Positions 33,680 through 47,185 of a stretch of 64,000 bases of DNA are shown one piece after another. Location: assembly GCA_024138015.1 (NCBI GenBank), contig JAMXBB010000002.1, positions 15,113,330 to 15,177,329 on the forward strand, read 5' to 3'. This DNA comes from Lumnitzera littorea (lineage: Eukaryota > Streptophyta > Magnoliopsida > Myrtales > Combretaceae). Position 1 is the stretch's first letter. Every line of letters begins with the position of its first letter. The translations under genes were made by a program, and so were the position numbers. The notes under the pieces are model-generated. The model was given only the letters and a program-made list of their open reading frames with translations. It was not told the DNA's origin and ran no database searches.

Positions 33680-35110
33680 TCCCAGCTATTTTGTGTTAAA
33701 TATTTCTTGAACGCAACTTCCTGCACCACTAGCTTTTTTTTTTTATTTCAAACCTTTAATGATTTGGTAGTGAATGAACCCCAAATCATAGTTCATTTCC
33801 AAATCAACCTACAAACCAAATCATAATTACAAAACCAAACATTTGGTTGAATTCGGTTTAGTTTATGGTTTTAATTATGTTTTTCCACCTTTAATAGACA
33901 TAATATACATGATTATATTAATGAGTAATTTATGATATTCATTAAGAGTTTAAAAAGAAATGATATAGATTATTTATATTTATTATATGTTTTGCTATAA
34001 ATAATTGTATCAAAGAGTGAAAAATTTTATCTATAGAGCGTTGATAAATGAAATATTTAACATAAAGTGGGATTTGTCCCGTTCAAGATATTTTAAGACA
34101 TCTTGAGAAAGATATTTTTTAAGAAGAAAGAGAGCGCAATGAAGTTGAAATGAAAGGGAAAACTGTTCCACCTTTTCATGTTACCTTACTCACCTTTGCC
34201 AGTCAAACGAGAGGGAAATTTGTCACCAAGAAAACAGGCGACATATAATCCAAGATAGAGGTAGATATAGTTTGATTTAATATGATTTGTTTTTTTTATT
34301 AAATCAAATTTAATATAATGATTTTTATTTTAAATCAAACTTAACTAATTGATTTGGTTTGAATATTTTTCTAATCTAATTAAAATCAATTCGATCAATT
34401 GTTTAAATCATTTATATCAAATTTTCGTTTAATATTTTTTTTTGCAACTGTTTTTTTTTTTTCCTTTTTATTAAACTTTTATATATTTCTAGTTAATTTC
34501 TTATGCGTAACAATAGTTAGTAAAAGTTACACAAAATCTTAACATACCTAACTTGATTAAACAAAGATAAAAGACTTTATTCCAACAAACAATAATGAAG
34601 AGAGACACACCAAAGATAGGAAAGGAGATGAAACACGTAAATAACATTAAAGTCAGACCCTTAATTTAAAAACATATAAAAAATGATAATTTAAAAAAAA
34701 TTAAATATAAAATTTTAGATAGAATTCTTTCGATTTAATTTTAATAATTGACTTACAAATTAAATAAAGAATAAAATATAAAAAATTTGATCAAATTCAT
34801 GATGATTGATGAAAAAGAATAAAAAATTTACAAAATAATTGCATAATAAGTATTTTTGTTTAACTAAATGATTTAATTTGGTTTAAAATAATTCGGTTCA
34901 ATTTGGTTCGCTGAATTGAACCACAAACCACTTTTATATATATAACCGAATAGAATTATAAATAAATGGTTTGCAAAAAAAATAAATAAATAACATTTCC
35001 TTTTGATTTAGTTTAATTCATGATTCGACTCGTAAGTCGTAATTTTTATGCCCCACCCGAATTTAAGGTGTTTCTCATCTAACTTTTCTGGGTACCTTTT
35101 GGCTAGAGTA
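33680..35110. repeat. Repeated unit U, copy 0, with MITE insertions
   Basis: It shares GTTAAATATTTCTTGAA(C/T)GCAACTTCCTGCACCAC with 63818-63860, and CCGTTCAAGATATTTTAAGA...GAGAAAGATATT with 61857-61890. CTAACTTTTCTGGGTACCTTTTGGC is also matched near 62085-62110. The shared pieces are collinear, with extra AT-rich DNA at about 33730-34010 and 34262-35050. I do not recognise what the unit originally was. Confidence 0.65.
34262..35050. mobile_element. MITE-like element in unit U copy 0
   Basis: This AT-rich stretch begins TTTGATTTAATATGATTTG and ends near GACTCGTAAGTCGTAATTTT. It contains repeated GGTTCAATTTGGTTCG and AATCAAACTTAA words and is absent from the matching place in copy U1 (about 62060-62085). 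It has the look of a non-autonomous DNA element, but clean ends and a target duplication were not resolved. Confidence 0.45.
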
Positions 35111-35680
35111 GCATCCCCGAACCCAGGCCGTTAGCGTGAATTCTAAGAGCTAAGCACCCTGGAATAGACTCGTCACCATCGTATGGAGTTTCTTAGAATT
35201 TAAGAGGTGACCATCCTAATAAGTTTTACTTTTTCCTTTTGTAATTTTAGTAGTGTTATTAGATTCAGATTGATAATTCGATTTGATTCTTCCATAAAAT
35301 CTATTTTAATCATCTATTTAACCCTACCTAACATTGATGCTAGTTCAATCTAATAAACCTTATTAGTTTAGTTAGATTTCTAAAAATACCCATCAGGTTT
35401 TTTTAGGTTAAATAATATTATATTTTCTTATATTTTCTAAAAAATATACTAATTTACTAAAAAAAATTAATTTAAATAAATAAAAAACAAAAAATAAACC
35501 ATGAAAAGTTTTCAAATTTTAATTCTTAAATATATAGATAAATGTTATTAAATTATAAATAAATACAAATTATATTATAATATTTTTATTAACTTCAATT
35601 CGATTCAATTCAACCCTAATTTAACCCTCTCGATCTTGACCTTTTTTATCCTCGAGTTAACCTTTTGGTCTAAGTTTGAT

Positions 35681-36101
35681 TAGGGATGTAACCGAATCGA
35701 ATCCAATCAAACCAATACAATATTACGTTTAAGCTCGAGTTCAACTTAAAAACTCGAAACTCAAACTCTATTGAGTTTTAAATTTTGAGTTTAAGTTTAA
35801 CCTGAAACTATATATAGTAAACTTGAGCTCAACTCGATTAACTTGATTAAATTTGAATTTTTTATAAGTTTTTCTTAAATAAACCTAAACTCACTTATAT
35901 TTAAAAAAAATTAAAAAAAATTAAAAATTATACAAAATTCAATCAGATTCATAAGTTTGACAAGCTTAATATCCTAAAATTCAAGTTTGATTCAATTTGA
36001 TACTCAAGTGGCTCAAGATTAAGCTTAACTTAATTATCATCAAATCGAATTTGAGTAAAACTCAAGCAATTTACAAACTGAATTGGTCATTTACATTCTT
36101 A
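35681..36101. mobile_element. hAT-like MITE
   Basis: It starts TAGGGATGTAACCGAATCG and ends so that its complement starts TAAGAATGTAAATGACC, forming an imperfect terminal inverted repeat of about 15 bp. The interior has GAGTTCAACTTAAAAACTCG and CTCAAGTGGCTCAAG repeats typical of plant hAT MITEs. The 8-bp flanks AGTTTGAT and GGTTCAAC are not identical. Confidence 0.6.
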
Positions 36102-36311
36102 GGTTCAACAACATTGATTTTTAACTTCAAAATTCTATATAGTGTGGTCCTTAAATAATATAAATAATTCTTAAGAATATTTTGTTTAAAAAACTTAGAA
36201 ATAAAATGAAAATTCTCTTAAGAAAGATAGTTTTAATATGTTAACGTACCTAAATCTTCGCTGACCACGATATCTTTTAGTTACAATACTTAGTACTTCT
36301 CAATAGTGCGA

Positions 36312-37118
36312 GCATTGGGCTAAACCGATCTTAAATTGTTAGTTCACAGGTTAGTAACATGATGAATCGCAACTAACTCATGAGTTGATGGTTTCGAGCC
36401 AATTCACTAGGTTTGATGATTTAAAGATCGGTTCGAAATCCTTAAACTAGTTTTTTTTTTTAATATTTAATTTTTTATTAATTTAATTTTTTAAATCTAT
36501 TAATAATTTCTAATAATATAATTTTCTTTCTCTTTTTTTAAGTGCACTAATTCATTAATAATTTCTAATTTTTTTATTAATTTTCGACTTAATATGATTC
36601 CAATTTTTTTTATATTTCTCTCAAATTTTATTTTTTTCTTATATTCAAATCTTTAACATTTAATAAGTTTTATAAAAAAAAACTTACATTAACTAAAATT
36701 AAATTTTATATCTATCCTTAACACATAATTAATTTATAATTAGTCATCTATCATTAATTTGATGATATTATTTTTAAAAAAATTATCTTTCACCATCGCA
36801 AATAAAATAATTTTAATATATAATGACATACTAAATGTTATCCACTTATTTTTTTCTTACTTAGTGGTCTTTCTTTTCTCTTTCTCTTTCTTTTTATCTT
36901 TTATTTTTTAAGGGGATGAACTGGCCAAGTTAACCTACCAATTCAATGGCGAATCGATTCAACAGTTTGCAGTTCATCGGGTTGGATGGTTTCACCTAGA
37001 CTCTAAAAGCCCAGTAGTTCACAAAGGTGGTTCAATCCAACTATTACCGAGCCAAACTAGCTTAAAGCTTATTCGAGCCGGTTCACAGTTCGAGATCAAC
37101 TATTGCCCAAGTCTACTT
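36312..37118. mobile_element. MITE family M, copy 1
   Basis: It aligns with 62950-63652 over nearly its whole length, including the middle AATATTTAATTTTTTATTAATT, TTCATTAATAATTTCTAATTTT and ACCATCGCAAATAAAATA. The outer parts hold GGTTCGAAATCC and AGCCGGTTCACAGTTCGAG. The two ends begin TTGGGC when each is read inward. No coding capacity is seen. Confidence 0.65.
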
Positions 37119-40100
37119 CCCAATTGCCACTTAAGTGTGCGGGTGAAATGATGAAAAATTGCTACGAAGCAAAGAAATAGAAGTTTTATCTAGGTCCATT
37201 TATTTTTTTTTTTTTTTTTTACGTCGTTAACATTTTATTGGATTTTGAGTACTCAATTCGCATTTGATTTACTGGTACGAAACGAAGTTGGAAAGGAATA
37301 ACGATTTATTTGTTGTTATTTATTTTATGATTTTGGAAATACTTGGAATAAGTAATATGCTTGCCCGTGCATATGAAATGAAGGGAAGGACCGTCCCAAA
37401 GCAAAGAAAGAGAATAAATATTTTATGTTGGTATTTTTCCCAACGGTAGACCGGTAGTTATACACCACTTTTACGCAAATATGGTCGGTGATATTACTTA
37501 TATTTATTTATTTTTTAAAATATTATTACATGTAATTAATAGTTAAAATTATAAAAAAAGAAGATTATATCATAATAATATCATAGAATATTCGAAAATT
37601 TTAGAAAATTTATTTGTAAATTAAGAAAAATTTAGAGAAAAAATTTGAGAATATCCGAATCCAAAATGGAGAGGATGATTTCCTTTTTCTTTTTACTTCT
37701 ATGGTCATCTATGATAGAAATTCAAAGTATGCGTTGCTAAAATAGCTAATAAATTATCATTAATCCAGTTTTCACTATTGATCTCATTTATGCTCATCCT
37801 ATCGATGAGAAGGAAAATCTATATATCATCCAACCTAAACTTAGGATTGAGTTTGAATCACCTGAAACCACCATTGGGAGATGTATATGTTTTGCTTATG
37901 CAAAACTATTTTGACATTATTTTCTATTTTTTCTCTCACATTTTATTCTTTCTCTTTTCTTATAATTATTGTAATTGAGGTAAATGAGACCCCACATTAA
38001 ACTTTTACACAGTGTTCACTTAGGCATAATTCATAAAGTAGTTTCTATTACCATGTTTAATTGGTTTTCACGTTATGTAATAGCAATTCCCAATGAACTT
38101 TAATTTCTAAAATATTTGAATAGAGGTTCTTAGATCTCACCTAAGAATTGGAATTTCATGCAAGAGTGTTTTTTCTCCAAATTGACCTCATCAAACTTTT
38201 CAAATGATAAAAAATAATTATCTTCCTCTAGCCATGTTATAGAAAATCTTCTTCTTCATAAAGCTCCATTGTCACCATTCACGCACCTTTTGTAACCAAC
38301 AGCAACTACCTCCGACTACATAACCTAGAAACCACCATCCACATTCCTCGCGACTATAATCACCACCTGCTTCGACTTAGAAACACCACAAAAATTGCCA
38401 AACAATTGCTACCACTACCACTACAATCAAACACAACCACCATTAATAGCCTCGCAACTACAATCACCACCAATGTAATAAAAAAAACAACCTCAAAACC
38501 ATTACAATCAGATCATCCACCACTACAATCGAACATAACCACCACTTAAGAACTACTACCCAAAAAGCCTCATAATTACTCCACCTGATTTGACCATCCA
38601 TTAAAATTGAGGCTATGGTTTTATCTTCAGTTGGACAATGTCGTTAAGATTGCAATTAAGGTTTTACTGATCAATGTCTTTAAGATAAGGGTTAAGGTTT
38701 TTGAACTAAACTCACAGCCATTGGGGCTAGGATTTGATCTTAAACACGATACAACATTGTTTTATATTTTATTTTATTATTCAATTTTAACAAGGCAATT
38801 TAGTCATTTTAGTTTTTATTCATATCTTAATCCGGATTAAATTTCATAAATTGAACAAGATAATAGTAATTCCATGTCACTTAATTAAACACTCTATATC
38901 TATTTATAACTCGTTACACTCTTATTCCATCTAGTAATTGTAATTTTATTCTCTCTTAAATTCTATTCAGTGAAGTAAATAGACTGTTATTTTCAACTTT
39001 ATATGTATGTATTAAATTGTCAAATGTCACTAAATGTGATTATTTATAAAACTAAATGATAAATTTGACTCTTAAATTTAAGAACATAAGCCTTTATTTA
39101 AGGCAAGAAATACGGTTGACGAGCTTCATCTGGAGAATGCCGAATATAAAAATTTATAATAAACGTTAGCATTCAAATTCGATAAAATAATAAAATATTC
39201 AGCTATCTTTTGCTTCTCTAGGAAGAACGTTGCTTAAACAAATTTGATAATTTTTGTTACGATACTTCCTAGGAAATAGTAATGTTTGGATTTGGTACAG
39301 GAGCTAGTAAAGTTCGATCTTTATAAATCAAAATGTTGTCTTCTTTTTCTTTTTCTTTTTCTTTTTTTTTTGTTGTACTACAATCTAGTAAAATATTTTA
39401 CATATACATATATATATATACACATATACACACTAGCATATACATTGGTCCGAATTTTAGAGAGAGAGAGAGAGAGGGAGTGGGTTCCTCACTAGAGTTT
39501 GAGAAAAAAGACTTGTATCATGGATGAGTGATTTTGATTCTGATTATTGTATGCTCTTGAATAATAGAAGGGTTCAAACCATAGCAGGAGAGGCAGTGGA
39601 TCGCTGCATCGAGCTTCGAAATGCCATAGATGAACCTTACCTAAAATTCGAGCCCGATTGTGTTCCGTGATTCGTGTTAAGCTCAATCTAACATTTTTTT
39701 AATGCGATTTGTTTAGTTCACTACAATCTGATCTATTGAGTATAATCATTTAGGATCAAGATTCAAGAAAAATGACCGAAAAAATCCTGTTTCTGAATCA
39801 AACATAAGATAAGATTTTCTGAACCAAACATGGCAAGTGCATCGTGCACATCCGTTAGCGTTTTATGCGCCAACGTAACTCACTCTTTATTTATACATGA
39901 AAATCATTATGGCTGCATTGCTTATTAGATGAATCAATAAAGAACCAAACACTTAAAATAATAATATAATTATCAAAATCACGATTCTACTTATATAATT
40001 TTAAGAGTTTATAATTTTGAAAGACTCTTCCTACTTAACTCGAATATAAAATCATTTTATATAACCTCACTTATATTTATAACAAAATTTACTAATTTTA

Positions 40101-40859
40101 CATATCTAATTTGAATAAGCTAAGGTTTTTATAAGCTTATCAATTATTAAGACTTCTCACTACTCAATGAATTTGCTTGGAAAGAATGGCAATAATAATT
40201 CTACCTTTATGAAGTAGATCAATTGTGCCATAAGAGATCCAATATATCCTATGCATATAATCTTCCATAAACTCAACTACATGGTTCAATCAACCTTTTG
40301 GCCAAAAAATTCATAATTGAATGAATTATTAGGAATAATTTATCTTAAAATATTTATTTTGCTTTGCCATTTGAAGCAAAATTATGGAGTATTTTCTAGG
40401 TCCTTAAATGGGCACTCAACCTATATGTATCCAAAATTATAGTTGAAACATACTTTGCTTTGGATTTAGTGTTAAGACACAAATATATTTTTTCTACTAA
40501 ATGTTGTAACTCTTCATAAGAAAAGAATCTTAAATTTTGAGGAGTCAGTCTTGGCAAAACTATCAAGGAAAATAATAATATGCAAATTTTCTTACACATC
40601 GAATGTTTTAGGGTCAGGTCAACACTTTTCACAAAAGAAATATATATGTTTATATATATATACACATATATATAATATTAAAAGTTAGTTTATTTATTTA
40701 TTTATTTTTTACTCCTTAAAAATATATACTAACCTAAATAATTTATAGAAGTTACTCTTGATCAATTTAATGCTAGTTGTTCCCACATTCTTCTATAAGG
40801 CAGTTTCTATCACCTACATTTAGATGGTTTCTCATCCTATGCACTAGTTCAATTATCAC
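37119..40859. other. Gene-free intergenic DNA
   Basis: No gene is recognised. It holds a CCA/ACA-rich stretch at about 38270-38570, simple repeats at 39330-39480 and low-complexity AT-rich DNA. A frame at about 39510-39670 reads DFDSDYCMLLNNRRVQTIAG without a family match that I know. Confidence 0.45.
39330..39480. repeat. Cluster of simple repeats
   Basis: TTTTTC-type repeats (about 39340-39370), a TA/CA run (about 39400-39432) and a GA run (about 39462-39480) lie side by side. Confidence 0.85.
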
Positions 40860-41196
40860 CACTTCTTATGTTTTCTAATTAATCAAGACACAAGCTCTAT
40901 TGTATGCCTTTTGTGAAAGCTAGTTTGATATAGGTAAAGATCTAAAAAAGGAGGTCAAAATTTGAAGAATTTTAAAATGGTTTGTCATTCATAATTCTAG
41001 CTGAGTTGGAATTATTATTTCTCAAATCAACTTCTTGATTTGTGACCTCTAGACTTCAGGTGTTATGGTTTTTCAAATGTGATTTCATTTGTGCTCCTAT
41101 AAACGAAGAAGAAAAAGAGTGGAATTAAGGGGTTTGGTGTCAATCCAGTAATGGTGAAATGTAATTTCATTATATTATTATTACTTACATAGTTAC
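40860..41196 (+). repeat. Duplicated segment, copy 2, left part
   Basis: It matches 16970-17305. The match runs to TTATTACTTACATAGTTAC, equivalent to GTATTACTTATATAGTTGC near 17296-17314, where the family-X LTR interrupts it. Stops break the frame seen in copy 1. Confidence 0.6.
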
Positions 41197-42685
41197 TGTA
41201 AGACCTACAATCAGGTATTCCGAGTTCGATTCATAGAATTTAGGGTGATCAAGTAAATTATCTTATCCAACCCAAACTTTACGATAAAACTATGATTATT
41301 AGTAAAAGTGATCCCATGAGTTTAAATTTAAAAAAATAAATTATAAAATAATTCATTATTATAATATTGAACTATTTGTAAATTTCCCATTATTTATTGG
41401 AAACGAATAAAACAAATTCTGATAACTAACGAATAAATAAATATAAATTATATGCACACTAAAAATCATAAAATAACATAAATAATATTTAAGAGTATTT
41501 ATTTGTATCATATATGAATTTACATATAGGTAGAAATACACGAAATTACTTAAAATATACAAAATATGCCAAAATAATGCTAATTAATTAAAGAAAAATC
41601 AAGAAAAATATGAAAAAATGAGGAAAAGTCCAGAAGTGGAGTGTAACAAATTAGAAATGAAGAATGGAAAGCAATCAATTAAAAGCAACCAACAAAAAAA
41701 GTAAAAAAGATAAGAAATAAGGGATACTTGGCAAAGAAAAAACAGAGCAAAAAAAATCCTAAAGTCAACTATAAAAACAGAAGACCTTCATCCAAACTCA
41801 TTTTGGATATTTTAGAATCCAAAAATATTAGAGAGAAGAGATAGCAATTTTATAAAAAACTAAAAAATTATAGTGCAAATAGAATATATGAGGAGATCTC
41901 CAACCCAAAGACCACCTAGGAGTAGACAGCTACCACTATCACACGGTGGTGGTAGCACCTAGACCACCCGATAAGGTCACGATGGCCGGAGCCACCAAAA
42001 TCGGTAAGTTCAATCTTTCTTTCAATTTTAGTCATTTTATTAAAAATATTAAATAGTTGTAAAAAATTATGAAAATTGATATTTTGGGGTTTTTAAGTAT
42101 ATAGATTTAGGGAAATTTTTTATTTTGATAAATTGATGCATGGAAATATGCTATCCTTAAGAAATCTTACAAACTAGAGCTTTGTTCGATTTAAAAATAA
42201 ATGATTTTAGGAGCGTAACTTTAAGCTCAAAATTTTTGTGTAGACTATTTAGATAATGTAAAATAGTGTTATGAACATTTTTTTCAAAAATGGGTTTTCG
42301 AAAATTTTAGATGATTTTTAGGCCTTAAAATGATGGATAAAATAGGTGATTTTAGGCTAATTAGGTAATTAAATGGATAATTACTTATTTAGTGTGTAAT
42401 TAAGTGTTTAAGGATGTTAATATCTTATGTAGTATGATACATGTGACATTTAAAGTGTTAAATGTAATTATTATGAGTATTATATAGTAAATATACGCAA
42501 TTTTAGTAATATGTGAAATTGGAATTACCATAAATATTAAAAATTTATGTTAAATTAGATAATATCATAATAATATTAATATATAACAAATCTGGTATAA
42601 AACATAAATTTAGGTGATTATACAAAAAATGTAAAATTTTCTCACATCAAGAGTAAACTCAGTAATTAAATTAGGATATACCGTA

Positions 42686-45045
42686 TGTAGACATCTCATT
42701 TTTTTTCCCCTTTTTATTTTTTTAGAATAGGTTAAATGGTCCTAAATTAGGAAAAATATAAAAAAAAATTGAAAAAAAAAAAAAGAAAACCTAAAAATTT
42801 GAATTTCAAGAAAATACAAAAAAAATATGAAAAAAGGAAAAAAATACAAAAAATAAGAAATTAAAAAAAAAACACAAAACTGGAAAATTTTAGAAAAATT
42901 ATTTAAAAAATTTATATAAAAAAATTTTGAAAAATCACAAAAAATTGAAAAATTGAAAAAAAAAAGATTAAAGGAATTTGGAAAATAATAATTTTTAAGT
43001 AGTTTTAATATAACATATTTTTTAAATAAAGAGAGAACCATTGACATAGATTTAGATTTAAATCCAACTTAAACTGACTTTATTCATATATGTAATTTAA
43101 TTACACAAATGAATAAGGTACAGGTCAATGGCCTAATGAATAAAGGCTTAAACTTATATTGAGGTTTAGGTTAAGGTTTAGGTTGAGGTTTTAAGTTTAA
43201 AACTCGTTAGAAGCATAAAAATGCCTTTTGCCTTTTTCTTTTTCAAGCTCCAAGCATTGCCACATATTAAGCCATCACTAGTTTACGTGTCTGAAATTGA
43301 TATATAGCATTTTGTAATTATTCTAAATAACAAATTTTCTTTCTTTGTTTCCTTCTCCTCTTTCCTTTTTTTCCTTCGCTTTCTCGTTTTAAAAAAGAAA
43401 AAGAAAAAAGAAAAAAGAAAAAAAGAAAAACACACAAAGGAGGGGCAGAGGTGTGGTTCATTTTTTTAAAATACACACATACAACACACAGGGGGGGTCT
43501 ACTGACGCGTACGAACCCGTTCTCACTCTCTCTCTGGACTGACCACTCTGCTCTCTCTCCACTTTTTCTCTCTCTCGCACCATCCAAACGCACAACCATC
43601 CACCGAACAGCCGTCCTTCATCAGACCCACAGCACTGAACCCCAAACCATTTGACCCTTACCACCATCAAACCCACCCCGACCCAATCCTCTCTCTTAAC
43701 CACCACAACTCGCAACCTCATTCCATCGAAAATCACAAACCAATTCCCAACTCCATCACGACCCGACCTTGCAATAGACATCCGACACCAACTGCACCTG
43801 AACTAACTCTACTCTCTCGACTCCCTCTCCACTCTTTCAAACCATACCATTGTCTCTCCCTCTCATCGAAACCCCAAGTACTTGACCAGACCACTCTCTC
43901 ACCAAGCTCCAGATGTACAACAGCCATCATCACCAATGACACTCCATAGTAGCAGACCCTTCCACTCTCGGATCCCTCTTGAGCAGCAGCTAATCTTTCT
44001 CTTCGATAGGTACTCTCTTTCTCTCTCTTGTCAATCTCTTCCTTGACACAAACCCATACACCGACGCCCACTAAAATACACATGCAGCAGCACCACTCCA
44101 ACCCCTATTCGCATGATAAACCCAAACCCAGATCTCCACTGAAACCACTGCTCTCTCCCTCTTGGTTACTCACTACCCAAACATTGCATGCATCGCACCA
44201 CCGCTACCGCCACTCTAACCCAAACACTACAAAACCACTACTAATCGTCACAGCGTTGTCCCTATACCCCTAATCCTAATCGAAAACTCACCGAAAAGAC
44301 TTTTCCCGCTTGATTCGATGCTTGAATCCACCCAAAGCGCGTTCATAAGTGATTGTTGCGTACAACTCGATCCATGACCCGTATCCAACCCGTGCAGAGC
44401 TCCATTCGAATCGAACCAGCCATTCGACCCGACCCAAACTGAAACTTGATCCAAAGCCCCCCAATCCAACCCACGCCCTTACTGTGCCATTGGATTCGAC
44501 CCTTGTTTATTTATCGTTATTTTTGTTTTTATTTATTTATGTATTTAATTCCTTGTAATAGTAGTTCGTAAATAGTACCAAAAAAAAGAAAAAAGAAAGA
44601 AAAGAGGAAAAGGAAACGAAAAAAAAAAGAAAAAGAAAAAAGAAAAGAGGAAGTAGTTTATTTATTTTATTTTTAGTATAATAGATAAAACAAAATAAAA
44701 TAATAATAAAGATAAAATAAAAGTAAGAATGAATAAATACATAAGTTAAAAAATAAAAATTGTTTTTAATACTTAGAAAAATCAAGTTTTTAAAAATATA
44801 TATAACTAAATAAATAAATAATAAACAGACCCTTTATATATTAGGACTACCTTTAGATTTTTCAAAAATAAAATTTCCAACTTAAAACCTTTCTTATAAA
44901 TTTTCTTAAATAAATCAAACTAAGTAAAAACATTAATCCAACCTTTTTTCAAAAATTAAAATCAAATCATCTGCTAAAGTTTTCATGAATGAACTACGGA
45001 AGTCTGATCCTAAATAGCGAATATATAGGCACTCGTACACTAGCA
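42686..45045 (+). mobile_element. Family-Y LTR, copy C, right end truncated
   Basis: It starts TGTAGACATCTC at 42686, the mirror of the GATGTCTATA end of copy A. It follows the same plan: an AT-rich first 550 bp, GCCTAATGAATAAAGGCTTAAAC, a C/T-rich middle with CTCTCTCTC runs, and TTTTTTCAAAAATTAAAATCAA with GAATGAACTACGGAAG near the end. It loses the match after GGCACTCGTACAC (about 45035). The terminal GGCTCGACA is absent, so no target duplication can be shown. The frames of up to 122 codons on both strands are by-products of its C/T-rich composition. Confidence 0.75.
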
Positions 45046-46044
45046 ACGACGGCTTATGTGAGTCACATCTTGAGTGAGTAAACGAGGAGTTTAGGTAAGT
45101 TAGGATAAATACGTTACTGTATTTCAGAGTATTAATTTGTAGTACTCAGAAACTTGAAATCGTAATTGGTTATGTTTGTTAGATAGTTGACTGTGCAAAT
45201 GTTTGTACGTGCTTGTTTATGAGTTTGATGCATGATTTTGATTTATTGTTCTGCTTTGTATTTATGTGATTTATTTGAAATAATTGAACACCTTAAACTG
45301 AATCTAACTAAATATATAACTTGTAAATCTAAATCGGACCTGCATAGCAACTTATTTGGGGAAACATTAGGGTTTTTCGACCAAATACCTATTCCTTCGA
45401 AAGGGATAGTGCCGAATAGCATAATTAATTCATTTTTCATCCTTAGTCGAATTAAGTAACAGGTGAGGAGGTCGTGATAAGAATGAAGGCAATGGTTTAA
45501 AGGTAATCGTGGGAGGAGTGATGTCTCCATTGCATAAGTTTGGGTTTAGTCATGAGTTGTTGCATTAAATGAAAACTCCTCAACCTAGATTAGAGTAGGT
45601 GTAATTTCTTTAATCTCACGACGGGCTACACAATGTTGTGCGATGACATTTAGTTGAACTGCATTGTACCTAATTAATTTAGTTGATAACCCCATTTGTT
45701 TTTACTATATAATTTTAAGTCTTCGTCCCAACTTACTGAACTATAATCGCTCACATCTCTATAGACGTTGTTACAGGTGCTAAATAAGAAATAGCTTATA
45801 TTTACCCTAAAACAAACAACTGTTAGATCTTGAGGAATAAGGAAATATATCTAAAGAACAGATATATCTTTAAGGTTTTAGTTTTTATTTGGAATCTTTC
45901 ATTTTAAAATCTTGTATTACTTAGGAAGTATGGGATAATAAAACCTTGCAAACATTATTTGTAATACTTGAATCCTAGTGTATATATATATATATTTTCA
46001 TACTTTCTTAAGTAAATAACTCATTTAATTTATGATCTATTTAC

Positions 46045-46147
46045 TTTAAAGTAGGTTAGTCATGAACACCTTGTGTAAATCAAGTCTGAGATTATTTTTT
46101 TTAAAGTAGATTAGTCATGAACACCTTGTGTAAATCAGGTCTGAGAT
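46045..46147. repeat. Tandem duplication, period 55 bp
   Basis: The unit TTTAAAGTAGRTTAGTCATG...CTGAGAT occurs at 46045-46092 and 46100-46147 with two differences. It lies inside the family-X LTR. Confidence 0.85.
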
Positions 46148-46269
46148 AGCGACTAAAAGGTCAGTTTCTATTCTAGAATGGTTTGCACAGCATGACTGTT
46201 ATGACTCTATCACATTAGAGCATGGTAGTTATATTTTATACTTTACACCAATCAATTTAGCCTTTTAGG

Positions 46270-47185
46270 TAGGGTTAAACAAAAAAATTGTGAAACACTG
46301 ATTGAACCTTAAATCGAACCAAATTGGAAAATTAGTTTTTTTGCAAATTATTCGATTTACGATTTGGTTAGTTATATATAAACGATTCGCAATTCGTTTC
46401 GAGGAAGTAAACTAAACTAAACCTTTTTTAATTGAATCAAACTATTTAGTTATACAAAAAAAAAAAAAAGAAAAAAAATTATATAATTGTTTTGTACTTT
46501 TTCTTTTATTTTTTTTTCCATTATTTTTCATGGATTTTATCAAATTTTTTATATTTTGTTCTTCTTTGTCTTATTTTTGGGTTAATTATTAAAATTAAGT
46601 TAAATAAGTTCTATTTGAAATCTGACATTTATAAATATATCTTTTCTAAATAGTTATTTTCTTATATATTTTCAAATCAAGGGTTTGATTTCAATACTCT
46701 TTATATGTCTCTCATCTCTTTTCCAGTTTTTAATGTAGCTCTTTTGTATTCTTCATATCATTTTTTTTTTTTTTTGGATAACTCTATTTCTCCCTTCTTA
46801 TTATTGTTCATTAGAATGGAGTCTCTTATCTTCACCCAATCAAGTTAGGTTTATCAAGATTTTATATAACTTTTGGCTTAGCATCATTACAAATGATAAA
46901 TGTATAAGTAATTAACTAGAAATATATGAAAATTTAATGAAAAAGAAAATATGTTATTAGAGATAAAAATATTTAGCGAAAATTTGATATAAATGATTCG
47001 ACCCATAAATCGAACTAAACCAATCCGATCTTAATTAGGTTCAAAAAATTTACAAATTGAATCATCTAGTTAGGTTTGATTTAAAAAAGAAAAAAATAAA
47101 GAAAAAACTGTTACATTAGGTTCAACCTAGTAAGGGGGCAAATCATACCAAACTGAATTGTGCCCGTTCCTACTTTTAACTATGT
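46270..47185. mobile_element. MITE-like insertion in the family-X LTR
   Basis: The left end is GTAGGGTTAAACAAAA and the right end read inward is GTAGGAACGGGCACAATTC. The interior has AAATCGAACCAAATTGG, GATTTACGATTTGG and AACCAATCCGATC words, as in other plant MITEs of this kind. The ends are imperfect and the assignment is tentative. Confidence 0.4.

Noticed and set aside
37119..40859. A second terpene synthase between the TPS gene and the duplicated segment
   Set aside because: No DDxxD, NSE/DTE or RRx8W-type sequence was found on either strand in this stretch.
42742..43047. 101-codon Phe-rich frame on the minus strand
   Set aside because: It is translation of an A-rich low-complexity stretch in the family-Y LTR.
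43318..44101. Overlapping open frames of up to 122 codons on both strands
   Set aside because: They lie in the C/T-rich middle of the family-Y LTR. The composition removes stops on both strands, the frames have no family motifs, and equivalent parts of the other copies do not keep them.
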